DNA of 64,000 bases. Source: UBA4459 sp963776205. GTDB lineage: Bacteria; Bacteroidota; Bacteroidia; Bacteroidales; F082. The notes under the pieces were generated by a model. The model saw nothing but the letters and a program-made list of their open reading frames with translations. It searched no databases and was not told the DNA's origin. Each line of letters begins with the position of its first letter. Positions within the stretch are counted from its first letter, which is position 1. The translations under genes were made by a program, and so were the position numbers. Shown piece after piece: positions 54,774 to 62,940 of this stretch. The DNA lies in assembly GCA_963776205.1 (NCBI GenBank), contig CAVZLR010000004.1:124001-188000 (forward strand), in the 5' to 3' direction.

Positions 54774-56169
54774 TTATTTATTTTTTACTATTTGGGCTGT
54801 TAAAGCTACTTCAACTGCCACTTTATCACCCACGTATGCTTTTCCATTCATTGAGCAAATACCCCTTTTAATAGGTGCAGCGAGTTCAATAACAAATACC
54901 AGCACATCGCCTGGAACTACTTTATTACGAAACCTGGCTTCGGAAATTTTTAAAAAGTATGTTGAATATAACTCAGGTTCGTCCACTTTACTTAACACAA
55001 AAATACCTCCTGCCTGTGCCATCGCTTCTACCATGATAACAGCAGGCATGATCGGCTCATCGGGGAAATGACCCACGAAATAGGGTTCATTCATGGTGAC
55101 AGTTTTTAAAGCCACAATGTGCTCATCACTCAATTCCAATACTTTGTCAACCAATAAAAATGGCGGGCGATGCGGAATCAATTTTTTTATTTGCCTGACA
55201 TCGTATACAGGTTCGGCATAAATATCAAATGGCGGACTTTTCAGCATTGTTGTTTTAGTATTTATATGTTTATAAATCAATTTTGCAAATTCGGTGTTTG
55301 AAAGATGACCCGGACGAATGGCTGTTACTTTTCCCTTGATTGGTTTTCCCAACAAAGCAAGATCGCCGATTACATCCAGTAATTTATGACGGGCGGGCTC
55401 ATTCTCGTGGTATAAATCCAGGTTGTTCAAAATACCTTCTTCTTTAACGCCTACTTTAGGTTTGTTAAAAAGGGTGGCCAGCCTGTCAAGTTCTTCCTGG
55501 GACACTTTCCGGTTAACGAAAACGATCGCATTACTCAGATCGCCACCTTTTATCAGGTTATTGTTTAACAGAAATTCGAGTTCGTGTAGGAAAACAAATG
55601 TCCGACAATTTGCGATCTCATTTACAAAATGATCCATATGATCAAGTTTTGCTTTCTGCTCACCCAAAACTTCGGTTTCAAAGTCGATTGTTACATCAAT
55701 TGAAAAGTACTCTGCAGGCTCAATTTTGAGTAATACATTCTTTTCAGGAATGGTATATTCTATTTTTTCTTTAATCTCAATAAATTGCCGGTCCTCATTT
55801 TGTTCCTTTATGCCGGCTTCTTTCAACGCTTCAACAAAATATCTCGAGGATCCGTCTTTTATAGGAATTTCTTCAACATCCAATTCAATTAAAACATTAT
55901 CAATTCCCAAACCCATTAGCGCTGCCAATACGTGCTCAATGGTATAAATAGAAGTTCCATTATGGGCAATGGTAGTGCCCCGGTCGGTGCTTATTACATG
56001 ACTGATGTCGGCATTGATAACAGGTTGTGAATCAACGTCGATTCGTTTGAATTTTATACCGTGATTTGGGGGAGCAGGTTTAAAGGTCAATTTACCATTC
56101 TGGCCAGTATGAAGTCCGGATCCCTAATACCGTTACAGGTTTTATAATTGTCTTCTGCTTAATTGACAT
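54774..56169 (-). CDS. lpxC-fabZ: LpxC-FabZ fusion (deacetylase plus 3-hydroxyacyl-ACP dehydratase), frameshift in 5' part
   Basis: The fusion has an LpxC domain (TIEHVLAALMGLGIDNVLIE then DGSSRYFVEAL, HKLLDVIGDLALLGKPI-like zinc ligands) and a C-terminal FabZ domain (LIPHRPPFLLVDKVLE, GHFPDEPIMPAVIMVEAMAQ). The continuous frame begins at 56090 (438 residues), but the conserved N-terminus MSIKQKTIIKPVTV is readable from ATG 56169. The expected GIGLHTG motif is obtained only by dropping one base near 56118-56119. LpxC is essential in most Gram-negatives, so this single extra base is most likely a sequence error. The fusion itself is typical of Bacteroidetes. Confidence 0.93.
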
Positions 56170-56313
56170 ACTGTTTAAAAGGGTGTGTTAGATTTTGAAT
56201 GGTGCAAAAGTAAGAATTTTTATATAGCAGCATAGCATCAGTTGGTTGCTAATACAATTCAAATCATTCCTATTTAGAATAATTACTTAATTGACCATTT
56301 GAAGAAAATGAGA

Positions 56314-57333
56314 TCAATCTTTTCTTTCCAGTTCATTTACCCTTTTTGCGAGCGTGTCCAGTCGCCTGAAATGCACATACGAGCGCTGGTAATCCCTGAT
56401 ATTAAATGCCGGCGATCCTTCTACGATGGCGTTTTCTTCGGTGATGCTTTTTCCAATACCTGATTGTGCCGCTATTTTAACGCCATCAGCAATGGTGAGG
56501 TGCCCGATGATGCCTACCTGACCCCCAATCATACAATTTTTGCCAATTTTTGTAGAACCCGAAATTCCAGTTTGAGCTGCAATCACCGTATTTTCACCTA
56601 CTTCAACATTATGGGCTATTTGTACGAGGTTGTCGATTTTAGCACCTTTCCGGATGATGGTAGAACCGATGGTAGCCCTGTCAATGGTGGTGTTAGCGCC
56701 TATTTCCACCCGGTCTTCAATAATCACATTACCAATCTGTGGAATTTTGTTATAGACATTGTCATCCTGGGGGGCGAATCCAAAACCATCTGCACCAATG
56801 ATGGCGCCTGCATGGATCGTACATTCTTTCCCAACTTCACATTCATCATATATACTGACACCTGAAAATATTTTTGTTGCATTTCCAATCTTGCATTGAT
56901 TTCCAATTGAAGCGTGGGCATGAATCATCGCGTGGTCACCAATGACCGCATGATCTCCGATGGAAACGAACGCGCCGATGTACACATCTTTTCCGATTGT
57001 GGCACTTTCTGCTATGAAAGCACTCTTGGAAATACCCGTTTTCTTTTCTTTCGACTGCTGGTACAATTCCAGCAATTGCGCAAAAGCTGAATAGGCATCT
57101 TTTACTTTGATTAAAGTGGCCGTGATTTCTTTTTCTGGAACGAAATCCTCATTTACGATGACTATGGAAGCCTCCGTATTGTAAATGTATTGGGTATATT
57201 TTGGATTGGCAAGGAAAGTGAGGGTTCCTTGCTTTCCTTCTTCAATCTTCGAAAGGCTGGAAACTTCAACGGAAGGGTTACCTTCCACAGTGCCGCTTAA
57301 TGCTTCGGCTATTTGTTGGGCAGTGAATTTCAT
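56314..57333 (-). CDS. lpxD: UDP-3-O-acylglucosamine N-acyltransferase
   Basis: A 339-residue LpxD that N-acylates UDP-3-O-acyl-GlcN, the third step of lipid A synthesis. It has an N-terminal UDP-binding domain, a beta-helix of hexapeptide repeats (IGKDVYIGAFVSIGDHAVIG), the catalytic IDNLVQIAHNVEVG with its histidine, and a C-terminal helix (HFRRLDTLAKRVNELERKD). ATG 57333 (MKFTAQQIAEAL) is preferred to the earlier in-frame ATG 57354. The 144-bp gap to lpxC-fabZ shows no separate gene. Confidence 0.96.
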   Translation of the reverse strand: MKFTAQQIAEALSGTVEGNPSVEVSSLSKIEEGKQGTLTFLANPKYTQYIYNTEASIVIVNEDFVPEKEITATLIKVKDAYSAFAQLLELYQQSKEKKTGISKSAFIAESATIGKDVYIGAFVSIGDHAVIGDHAMIHAHASIGNQCKIGNATKIFSGVSIYDECEVGKECTIHAGAIIGADGFGFAPQDDNVYNKIPQIGNVIIEDRVEIGANTTIDRATIGSTIIRKGAKIDNLVQIAHNVEVGENTVIAAQTGISGSTKIGKNCMIGGQVGIIGHLTIADGVKIAAQSGIGKSITEENAIVEGSPAFNIRDYQRSYVHFRRLDTLAKRVNELERKD

Positions 57334-57413
57334 GTATGTAATTTTGGCTTGCAAGGTACTAAAAAGAACAAAGTTACTGGAGTTTAAATTAGGCTACCAT
57401 TAAAAGAAATCAT

Positions 57414-58655
57414 CTAAATAATTTCCTTCGGATAGCATAAAAAATGTTTGGTAACGGGGTTTGATAACAGGGAGATGTTCAGGTCATCGGATGTCTCCGA
57501 TATGTCATGCACCGTGCCATCTTTATACAAAATGTTAATGGTGTCAACACCTTGTTTGTAAGCATGATTTGAAGTGGTATCCTGCAGCACTAAATAATTG
57601 ACTTCCTCTTCTGTCAAATCAAATTTCTTTTTTGTTTTTTCTTTAATTTCCTGGATGTAATCGTCAGAGAAATTTTCTTTCTGCATTTCAATTTTGAAAA
57701 GCCGGCGGTTGATGATGCTGTTGCTCAGCGTTGATAGCACTTTGTCGTTATCGTTCACCCATACTTTTAAAGAAGTCAGCACATCGAAATCATCCAGTTT
57801 GGCGAAATTAATCAGCGCTTCTTCTTTTGTTTTAAAAGTGTTGGCATCAATGTCATTTTTTAAAAAATAGGCGAGGGCAGGCGTGCTGAACAGTTCGCGG
57901 CCTTCCCTGCTCAGTTCTTTGGCTCTTTTTAAAATACGCATCAGCGTATATTCGGCCGCAAGTACTGTTTTATGCAAATACACCTGCCAGTACATCAGCC
58001 TGCGTGCCGTGATGAATTTTTCAGCAGAATAAATGCCTTTAGCCTGAATCACCAGGTCATCATCGATTACATCCAGCATATTGATCAGGCGCTCCGAGTT
58101 GATTGTACCTTCTGATACGCCTGTAAAAAAACTATCTCGTTTTAGATAATCAATCCGATCCATATCCAATTGAGAAGAAACCAGTTTGTGGAGAAATTTT
58201 TTCTTATACCGATCATTAAAAATGTCAACAGCCATGGAAAGTTTATTATTGTGAAGCTGGTTGAAATAGGAAATGAAAAGTTTGGATATTTCTTCATGGT
58301 GGATGCCATCGCCGATGGAATATTCCAGGGCATGAGAAAAGGGGCCATGCCCGATGTCATGCAACAATATAGCTGACAACACACCCAATTCTTCTTCAGC
58401 ATCAATATGATGCCCTTTTGTGCGGAGCTCCGAAATGGCTTTCCCCATTAAAAAAGTAGCGCCTAACGAATGATGAAAACGGGTGTGCAATGCGCCCGGG
58501 TATACCAAATGTGTAAGTCCGAGTTGCTTGATTCTTCTCAGGCGTTGAAAGTATGGGTGTTCAATGATATCAAAAATGATTTCATTGGTGATAGGGATAA
58601 AACCATATACCGGATCGTTGATGATTTTACGCTTATTGGTGTTGCCAAAGCTCAT
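57414..58655 (-). CDS. HD-domain phosphohydrolase (dGTPase-like family)
   Basis: A 413-residue protein of the YdhJ/SAMHD1-like HD superfamily. The metal site is formed by RFHHSLGATFLMGKA near residue 60, the paired LLHDIGHGPFSHALE (H99, D100) and QLDMDRIDYLKRDSFFTGVS near 170. It begins YGFIPITNEIIFDIIEHPYF, as is standard for this group. Members hydrolyse deoxynucleoside triphosphates or related phosphates; the substrate is unknown here. It leads the minus-strand lipid A operon, 80 bp ahead of lpxD. Confidence 0.88.
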   Translation of the reverse strand: MSFGNTNKRKIINDPVYGFIPITNEIIFDIIEHPYFQRLRRIKQLGLTHLVYPGALHTRFHHSLGATFLMGKAISELRTKGHHIDAEEELGVLSAILLHDIGHGPFSHALEYSIGDGIHHEEISKLFISYFNQLHNNKLSMAVDIFNDRYKKKFLHKLVSSQLDMDRIDYLKRDSFFTGVSEGTINSERLINMLDVIDDDLVIQAKGIYSAEKFITARRLMYWQVYLHKTVLAAEYTLMRILKRAKELSREGRELFSTPALAYFLKNDIDANTFKTKEEALINFAKLDDFDVLTSLKVWVNDNDKVLSTLSNSIINRRLFKIEMQKENFSDDYIQEIKEKTKKKFDLTEEEVNYLVLQDTTSNHAYKQGVDTINILYKDGTVHDISETSDDLNISLLSNPVTKHFLCYPKEII

Positions 58656-58672
58656 AAAAATTGTTAATTTTG
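58642..58672 (+). promoter_or_regulatory. Promoter of porX
   Basis: TTG (58642-58644), 20 nt, TAATTTTG (58665-58672) fit the Bacteroidetes promoter; the transcription start would be near 58679, giving a 67-nt leader. It overlaps the start codon of the divergent HD gene. Confidence 0.6.
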
Positions 58673-58729
58673 TTTATATATGATCGCCTGATGCAATAAT
58701 AGTTGATATCCTGCATTCATTCAAAAACA

Positions 58730-58737
58730 CAAAAGTA
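58730..58737 (-). promoter_or_regulatory. -7 element of the HD-gene promoter
   Basis: Minus strand TACTTTTG, with a predicted start near 58723 and a 68-nt leader. It lies inside the porX leader, so the two transcripts would overlap by about 45 nt at their 5' ends. Confidence 0.5.
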
Positions 58738-58745
58738 ATTAAGAA

Positions 58746-60299
58746 ATGGCTAAAGTTAGAATATTGTGGGCGGATGATGAAATTGACCTGCTCAAACCCC
58801 ATATTATATTTCTCGAAGAAAAGGGTTATGATGTGGATGCAGTGAACAGTGGTGACGAGGCCATCGACCTGTTGAGTGAAAATACATACGATATTGTTTT
58901 TCTCGATGAACAGATGCCGGGATTAAGTGGTATTGAAACACTTGAGAAAATGAAAATCACCAATCCAAACCTTCCCATCGTGATGATCACCAAAAGTGAA
59001 GAAGAAACCATCATGGAAGATGCCATAGGTTCAAATATTGCCGATTATTTAATAAAACCCGTAAAGCCCAGCCAGATATTGCTGTCGCTGAAAAGAAACC
59101 TGGACAACAGGAAATTGTCAGAAGAAAAAGCCACCATGTCGTATCAGCAGCAGTTCAGGCAGATCAGTATGCGCATGATGGATCGGATGGATTATAACGA
59201 TTGGGCGGATATTTATAAAGAGCTGGTGGCTTTCGAGATCAAGCTGGAAAGATCAGATGATGAGGGGATCATTGAAGTGCTGAATATGCAGAAAAAAGAA
59301 GCGAACAGCAACTTTGTAAAATTTTATCAAAAGTATTATAAAGACTGGCTTACGGGACAGGCAAAAGAAAAGCCTGTGCTATCTCATACATTGATCAAGG
59401 AGAAGGTAATTCCCATTCTCGATACCAAGAAGAAGGTTTTTCTATTATTGATAGATAACCTACGATTTGACCAGTGGAAAGCCATCCAGCCCATTATTGA
59501 GCAATATTTCAGGGTAAGAAATGAAAGCATTTATTATAGCATACTTCCAACAACAACCCAATATGCACGAAATGCATTATTTGCCGGATTATTGCCAAAT
59601 GAAATTAAAAAGCGGTTCCCGCATTACTGGAAAGAAGAAGATGAAGACGGCAGCAAAAATCAGTTTGAGGAAGAATTGCTGTCACAGCAGCTCAAAATGA
59701 ATGGAAGGAATGCTAAAGTTTCATACAACAAAGTACTGAACCTGAATGCGGGTAAAAAACTTTTTGAAAACATCTCGAACCTCACTGATAATGATCTGAA
59801 TGTTATAGTCTATAATTTTGTTGATATGCTTTCACACGCGCGTACGGAGATGGAAATTATCCGCGAACTGGCCGATGATGAGCCTGCTTACCGTTCGCTG
59901 ATGGTTTCGTGGTTCGAGCATTCATCTTTGTTTGATATTATCAAATATTTATCGGGCCAGGATATTGAATTGATCATCACAACTGATCATGGATCTATCA
60001 AAGTATCTGACCCGGTAAAAGTACTTGGTGACCGTAATGTCAATTCTAATTTAAGATATAAGTTCGGCAAAAGCCTGGCCTACGATGAAAAGGATGTTTT
60101 TGAAATGAAAAACCCGGAAGAGTATTACCTGCCCAAAGTCAATGTCAGTACTCGTTTTGTATTTACACGTAATGATGAATTTTTTGCATACCCAAACAAT
60201 TATAATTATTACGCTAAATATTACCGCAATACATTTCAGCATGGTGGGTTATCGATGGAAGAAATAATGATTCCTTTTGTAACTTTATCGCCAAAATAG
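58746..60299 (+). CDS. porX: PorX: response regulator with PglZ effector domain
   Basis: A 517-residue protein. Residues 1-120 are a receiver domain with the acidic pair D10-D11, phosphoacceptor D54 (IVFLDEQMPG), switch Thr in MITKSEEE and K in DYLIKPVKPSQ. Residues 150-517 form a PglZ/alkaline-phosphatase-like domain with LLIDNLRFDQWKA near 240 and IIVTTDHGS-like ELIITTDHGSIK near 415. PorX, with the histidine kinase PorY, regulates the type IX secretion system and surface virulence factors in Porphyromonas. Its presence agrees with the T9SS-sorted protein at 62.9 kb. tsaE follows after 3 bp. Confidence 0.95.
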   Translation: MAKVRILWADDEIDLLKPHIIFLEEKGYDVDAVNSGDEAIDLLSENTYDIVFLDEQMPGLSGIETLEKMKITNPNLPIVMITKSEEETIMEDAIGSNIADYLIKPVKPSQILLSLKRNLDNRKLSEEKATMSYQQQFRQISMRMMDRMDYNDWADIYKELVAFEIKLERSDDEGIIEVLNMQKKEANSNFVKFYQKYYKDWLTGQAKEKPVLSHTLIKEKVIPILDTKKKVFLLLIDNLRFDQWKAIQPIIEQYFRVRNESIYYSILPTTTQYARNALFAGLLPNEIKKRFPHYWKEEDEDGSKNQFEEELLSQQLKMNGRNAKVSYNKVLNLNAGKKLFENISNLTDNDLNVIVYNFVDMLSHARTEMEIIRELADDEPAYRSLMVSWFEHSSLFDIIKYLSGQDIELIITTDHGSIKVSDPVKVLGDRNVNSNLRYKFGKSLAYDEKDVFEMKNPEEYYLPKVNVSTRFVFTRNDEFFAYPNNYNYYAKYYRNTFQHGGLSMEEIMIPFVTLSPK

Positions 60300-60302
60300 A
60301 AA

Positions 60303-60725
60303 ATGAAGAAACAATTTGTCGCCAACGACTTGCATGAGCTAGATGCCGTTGCGAAAGAGATCCTCGACTTTATTAATGAGCAAAGTATAGTGGCTATTGA
60401 AGGTAAAATGGGCGCCGGAAAAACCACTTTGATCAAATCGATCTGTATGGAGCTCGGAGTTCGCGAGACAGTCAGTAGTCCAACTTTTTCCCTGGTAAAT
60501 GAATATTCAGATGCGGAAGGAGAAAGCGTTTTTCATTTTGATTTTTACAGGATTAAGAAACTGGAGGAAGTGTATGACATTGGTTATGAGGAATATTTTT
60601 ATAGCGGTCATTTCTGCTTCATCGAATGGCCTGAGATGATCACAGAACTATTACCCGAAAATCACACAATCATAAAAATTGAAGTGGGTGAAAATGAAGA
60701 AAGAATTTTGACCTGCGAGTACTAA
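60303..60725 (+). CDS. tsaE: tRNA threonylcarbamoyladenosine biosynthesis ATPase TsaE
   Basis: A 140-residue P-loop ATPase. Walker A is EGKMGAGKTTLIKSI with K40; SSPTFSLVNEYSD and HFDFYRIKKLEEVYDIGYEE are the typical signature. It works with TsaB/C/D to make t6A37 on tRNAs. It starts 3 bp after porX (same transcript) and its last 4 bp overlap the end of the convergent WbqC-like gene. Confidence 0.95.
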   Translation: MKKQFVANDLHELDAVAKEILDFINEQSIVAIEGKMGAGKTTLIKSICMELGVRETVSSPTFSLVNEYSDAEGESVFHFDFYRIKKLEEVYDIGYEEYFYSGHFCFIEWPEMITELLPENHTIIKIEVGENEERILTCEY

Positions 60726-61360
60726 TCATACGGTAAGAGTTCTCCTAATCGGTATACATAATCACCACTTTCCGGCCCCAGATTGAACAGCAGGTCAAGG
60801 ATGCTGAGGTTTGGGATAAACCCGTGCCTGGCCGCAAATACCTGGGTGTATTCAGGAAAATTGTGAATGATGGGCGGTTTTTTAGGAGATAATATCTCTC
60901 TGTAATCAATACCTGTACCTTTTATATAATCTGATGATAAACTGATGGGTGTTTTGATGTCAAAAAGCTTGCAGAAATGCATTATCAATTCCAGGTTAAA
61001 TTCCAGCAGCTTTTTATGGGAGCCATTATAAAATGGTTTTAATTCATCTTTGTAATACAAAAAGTAAGGAGATGCCTGGTAGGCAGATTCAATTGCCCGC
61101 CAGTGTTTCACGTACCACTTGTCATGGTTAAAAATTTCTATATCTGCTGTTTTTGTATGGTTGCCATTTGGCTTGCTGACAGGGATCCCCAGGGATGTTT
61201 TCCCTTTCTCGGTATAGATATCGCAGCGGTTTCGATAGGTTTGTTTTGGATAAGTTTCAAATTGCTCAATAATGGCAATATCAACGTTTTTTAGCAAAGC
61301 AAAATAGGTAACCGAAGGAAGGTAAGCAATAGGTAATATAAAATTCGATTGTTGATCCAC
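60722..61360 (-). CDS. WbqC-like family protein
   Basis: About 212 residues from GTG 61360. The opening ILPIAYLPSVTYFALL and IIEQFETYPKQTYRNRCDIY are typical of WbqC, a family found in O-antigen loci whose biochemical activity is unknown. The region CKLFDIKTPISLSSDY is also conserved. The upstream ATG at 61387 would lie inside the terminator hairpin 61376-61406, so GTG is chosen. A TATTTTTG -7 element at 61366-61373 ends 6 bp upstream, suggesting a leaderless transcript. Confidence 0.8.
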   Translation of the reverse strand: MDQQSNFILPIAYLPSVTYFALLKNVDIAIIEQFETYPKQTYRNRCDIYTEKGKTSLGIPVSKPNGNHTKTADIEIFNHDKWYVKHWRAIESAYQASPYFLYYKDELKPFYNGSHKKLLEFNLELIMHFCKLFDIKTPISLSSDYIKGTGIDYREILSPKKPPIIHNFPEYTQVFAARHGFIPNLSILDLLFNLGPESGDYVYRLGELLPYD

Positions 61361-61365
61361 GCATG

Positions 61366-61373
61366 CAAAAATA
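61366..61373 (-). promoter_or_regulatory. -7 element of the WbqC-like gene
   Basis: Minus strand TATTTTTG. The predicted start falls on or next to the GTG at 61360, so no untranslated leader would exist. Confidence 0.4.
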
Positions 61374-61375
61374 AA

Positions 61376-61406
61376 AAAAGGCCGCATTTTAGTGCAGCCT
61401 TTTGAA
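61376..61406. terminator. Terminator between trxA and the WbqC-like gene
   Basis: AAAGGC-c-GCA-TTTTAG-TGC-a-GCCTTT forms a compact hairpin with flanking A and T runs. On the minus strand it lies 16 bp past the trxA stop and ends its transcript. Confidence 0.75.
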
Positions 61407-61421
61407 AGAGTTGTTTGTTTT

Positions 61422-61781
61422 TTAGTTCTTGCTGGCTAAAAGTACATCTGAAATAGCTTTTTCAAGGCTATCTTTTGGCAATGCACCCATGGCCATCTGT
61501 GGTTGTCCTTCTTTTGGGCAAAACAGCAATGAAGGAATGCTTCTGATTCCAAATGCACCTGCCAACTCTGTTTGCTCTTCTGTATTTACTTTATAAATAT
61601 TGATTTTTCCTTCGTATTCTTTTGATAATTCTTCCAGAATAGGAGAAATGATTTTACAAGGCTGACACCAATCGGCATAAAAATCAATGATACAAGGCAG
61701 TTCGCCTTCAAATTTCCAATCTTTGTTTACTTCGTAGTTAAATACTTTTTCGTGAAAAGTTTCTTTTGTTAAATGTTCCAT
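61422..61781 (-). CDS. trxA: Thioredoxin
   Basis: A 119-residue cytoplasmic thioredoxin. The active site is W38-C39-Q-P-C42 in DFYADWCQPCKIISP, with the cis-proline in IRSIPSLLFCPKEG near residue 75. The Gln in the CxxC is unusual; CGPC is the common form. An extra Cys30 precedes the strand. A sister gene with a lipoprotein signal follows upstream after 25 bp, so the two probably share a transcript. Confidence 0.94.
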   Translation of the reverse strand: MEHLTKETFHEKVFNYEVNKDWKFEGELPCIIDFYADWCQPCKIISPILEELSKEYEGKINIYKVNTEEQTELAGAFGIRSIPSLLFCPKEGQPQMAMGALPKDSLEKAISDVLLASKN

Positions 61782-61806
61782 TCTTTATATTAATTAATAA
61801 GTTTGA

Positions 61807-62322
61807 TTAATTCGTCTTTAAAAGTTCGTCTTCAATTATCTTTTTGTATTGCTCCTTAGGCAATGCACCCGCTTGCATCATAGGCCTTCCATTTACAGGC
61901 GAAAACAGAACTGAAGGAATGCTTCTGACCTGAAATACCTGGGCAAGACGTTTTTCCTTGTCAGTATCTATTTTGTAGATTTTTACTTTTCCTTCATATT
62001 CTACAGCCAGATCGTCCATGATGGGGGCTACCATTTTACAAGGTTTGCACCAATCAGCATAAAAATCAATCACGCAGGGTACATCGCCTTTGTATATCCA
62101 TTCCTGTGGATTACTTTCAAAATCCCAAACCTTCTCTATAAATGTATCATAGGTTAAATACTCAGGTTCAACTTTTGTTTCTGATGATTGCCTATCAGAA
62201 GTTTGAACCGAATTAGTAACTTCTTTAATATTCTCCTCCTGGTTTCCTTTTAGGTTATTACAACCGTAAGAAGTCATCAATAGAACAGAGAAAAAGATCA
62301 ATCCTAATTTTTTCATATTCAA
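61807..62322 (-). CDS. Thioredoxin-fold lipoprotein
   Basis: A 171-residue protein with an N-terminal signal (KKLGLIFFSVLLMTSYGCNN) and lipobox Cys at residue 21, so it is anchored in the envelope. The thioredoxin domain has W-C-K-P-C in DFYADWCKPCKMVAP and the cis-proline in VRSIPSVLFSPVNG. It is about 60% similar by eye to the cytoplasmic thioredoxin next to it and likely reduces or shuffles disulfides in the periplasm. A TATTTTTG -7 box at 62354-62361 lies 32 bp upstream. Confidence 0.9.
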   Translation of the reverse strand: MNMKKLGLIFFSVLLMTSYGCNNLKGNQEENIKEVTNSVQTSDRQSSETKVEPEYLTYDTFIEKVWDFESNPQEWIYKGDVPCVIDFYADWCKPCKMVAPIMDDLAVEYEGKVKIYKIDTDKEKRLAQVFQVRSIPSVLFSPVNGRPMMQAGALPKEQYKKIIEDELLKTN

Positions 62323-62353
62323 ATATTTATTTTAGTAGTTATAATTTTTTTTG

Positions 62354-62361
62354 CAAAAATA
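62354..62361 (-). promoter_or_regulatory. -7 element of the thioredoxin pair
   Basis: Minus strand TATTTTTG; the transcription start would be near 62348, about 26 nt before the first ATG. Confidence 0.5.
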
Positions 62362-62452
62362 TAAATTTTTATATAGCGCTTTAATATCACTTTGTTAATT
62401 TTGTCAAAAATTATACCACGACTATTTAATCAGATAAGATCTGATATGAAAC

Positions 62453-62890
62453 ATGACAAAAATTAAAAATGACATAAGTCCTGTATTAAAGAAATTCAAA
62501 ATGATATTTCCAGGGGAAGAAACCTGCCTGGAATTATTAGCCCAAAAGAAATGGGCAAAGGGTTTCGTCTGTAAGAAATGTGGAAATACCAATTTTTGCA
62601 GAGGGAAGAAGCCTTTTTCGAGACGTTGTACAAAATGTAAATCAGAAGAATCAGTTACGTCAAATACCCTGTTTCATAACTGCCGGATTCCTTTAAATGA
62701 AGCATTGGAAATTGCTTTGCTCAGTTGTGCTTTTCCTGACATATCGTCATATGAGTTGAGCAGAAACCTGGAACGAAGACATATGACCTGCTATCATTTT
62801 CAAAAGAAAATTAAAGCCTGCATAGAAGGCAAACAGCAGGACAAACTACTTAAGGAGTTACTTGCCGAGATCAATAAAAAAATGTCATAA
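62453..62890 (+). CDS. Stand-alone IS1595-type zinc-ribbon protein
   Basis: A 145-residue protein. Residues 38-63 form a zinc ribbon (CKKCGNTNFCRG then RRCTKCKSEESVTSNTLFHN), as in the N-terminal domain of IS1595/IS1016 transposases. A helical segment follows (LNEALEIALLSCAFPDISSY then ELSRNL), the wHTH-like part. The DDE catalytic domain is absent, and the gene ends in a terminator, so it is not a simple fragment with an IS around it. No terminal inverted repeats are seen nearby. A domesticated DNA-binding regulator is plausible. Confidence 0.8.
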   Translation: MTKIKNDISPVLKKFKMIFPGEETCLELLAQKKWAKGFVCKKCGNTNFCRGKKPFSRRCTKCKSEESVTSNTLFHNCRIPLNEALEIALLSCAFPDISSYELSRNLERRHMTCYHFQKKIKACIEGKQQDKLLKELLAEINKKMS

Positions 62891-62893
62891 AAA

Positions 62894-62919
62894 AAGCACG
62901 GCTGAAATTAACCGTGCTT
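62894..62919. terminator. Bidirectional terminator
   Basis: AAGCACGG and CCGTGCTT form a perfect 8-bp stem with a 10-nt loop, with a run of A before and T-rich sequence after. It lies 4 bp past the zinc-ribbon stop and 22 bp from the convergent CUB-protein stop, and serves both. Confidence 0.85.
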
Positions 62920-62940
62920 CTATATTATTTCTTGGTTGCA

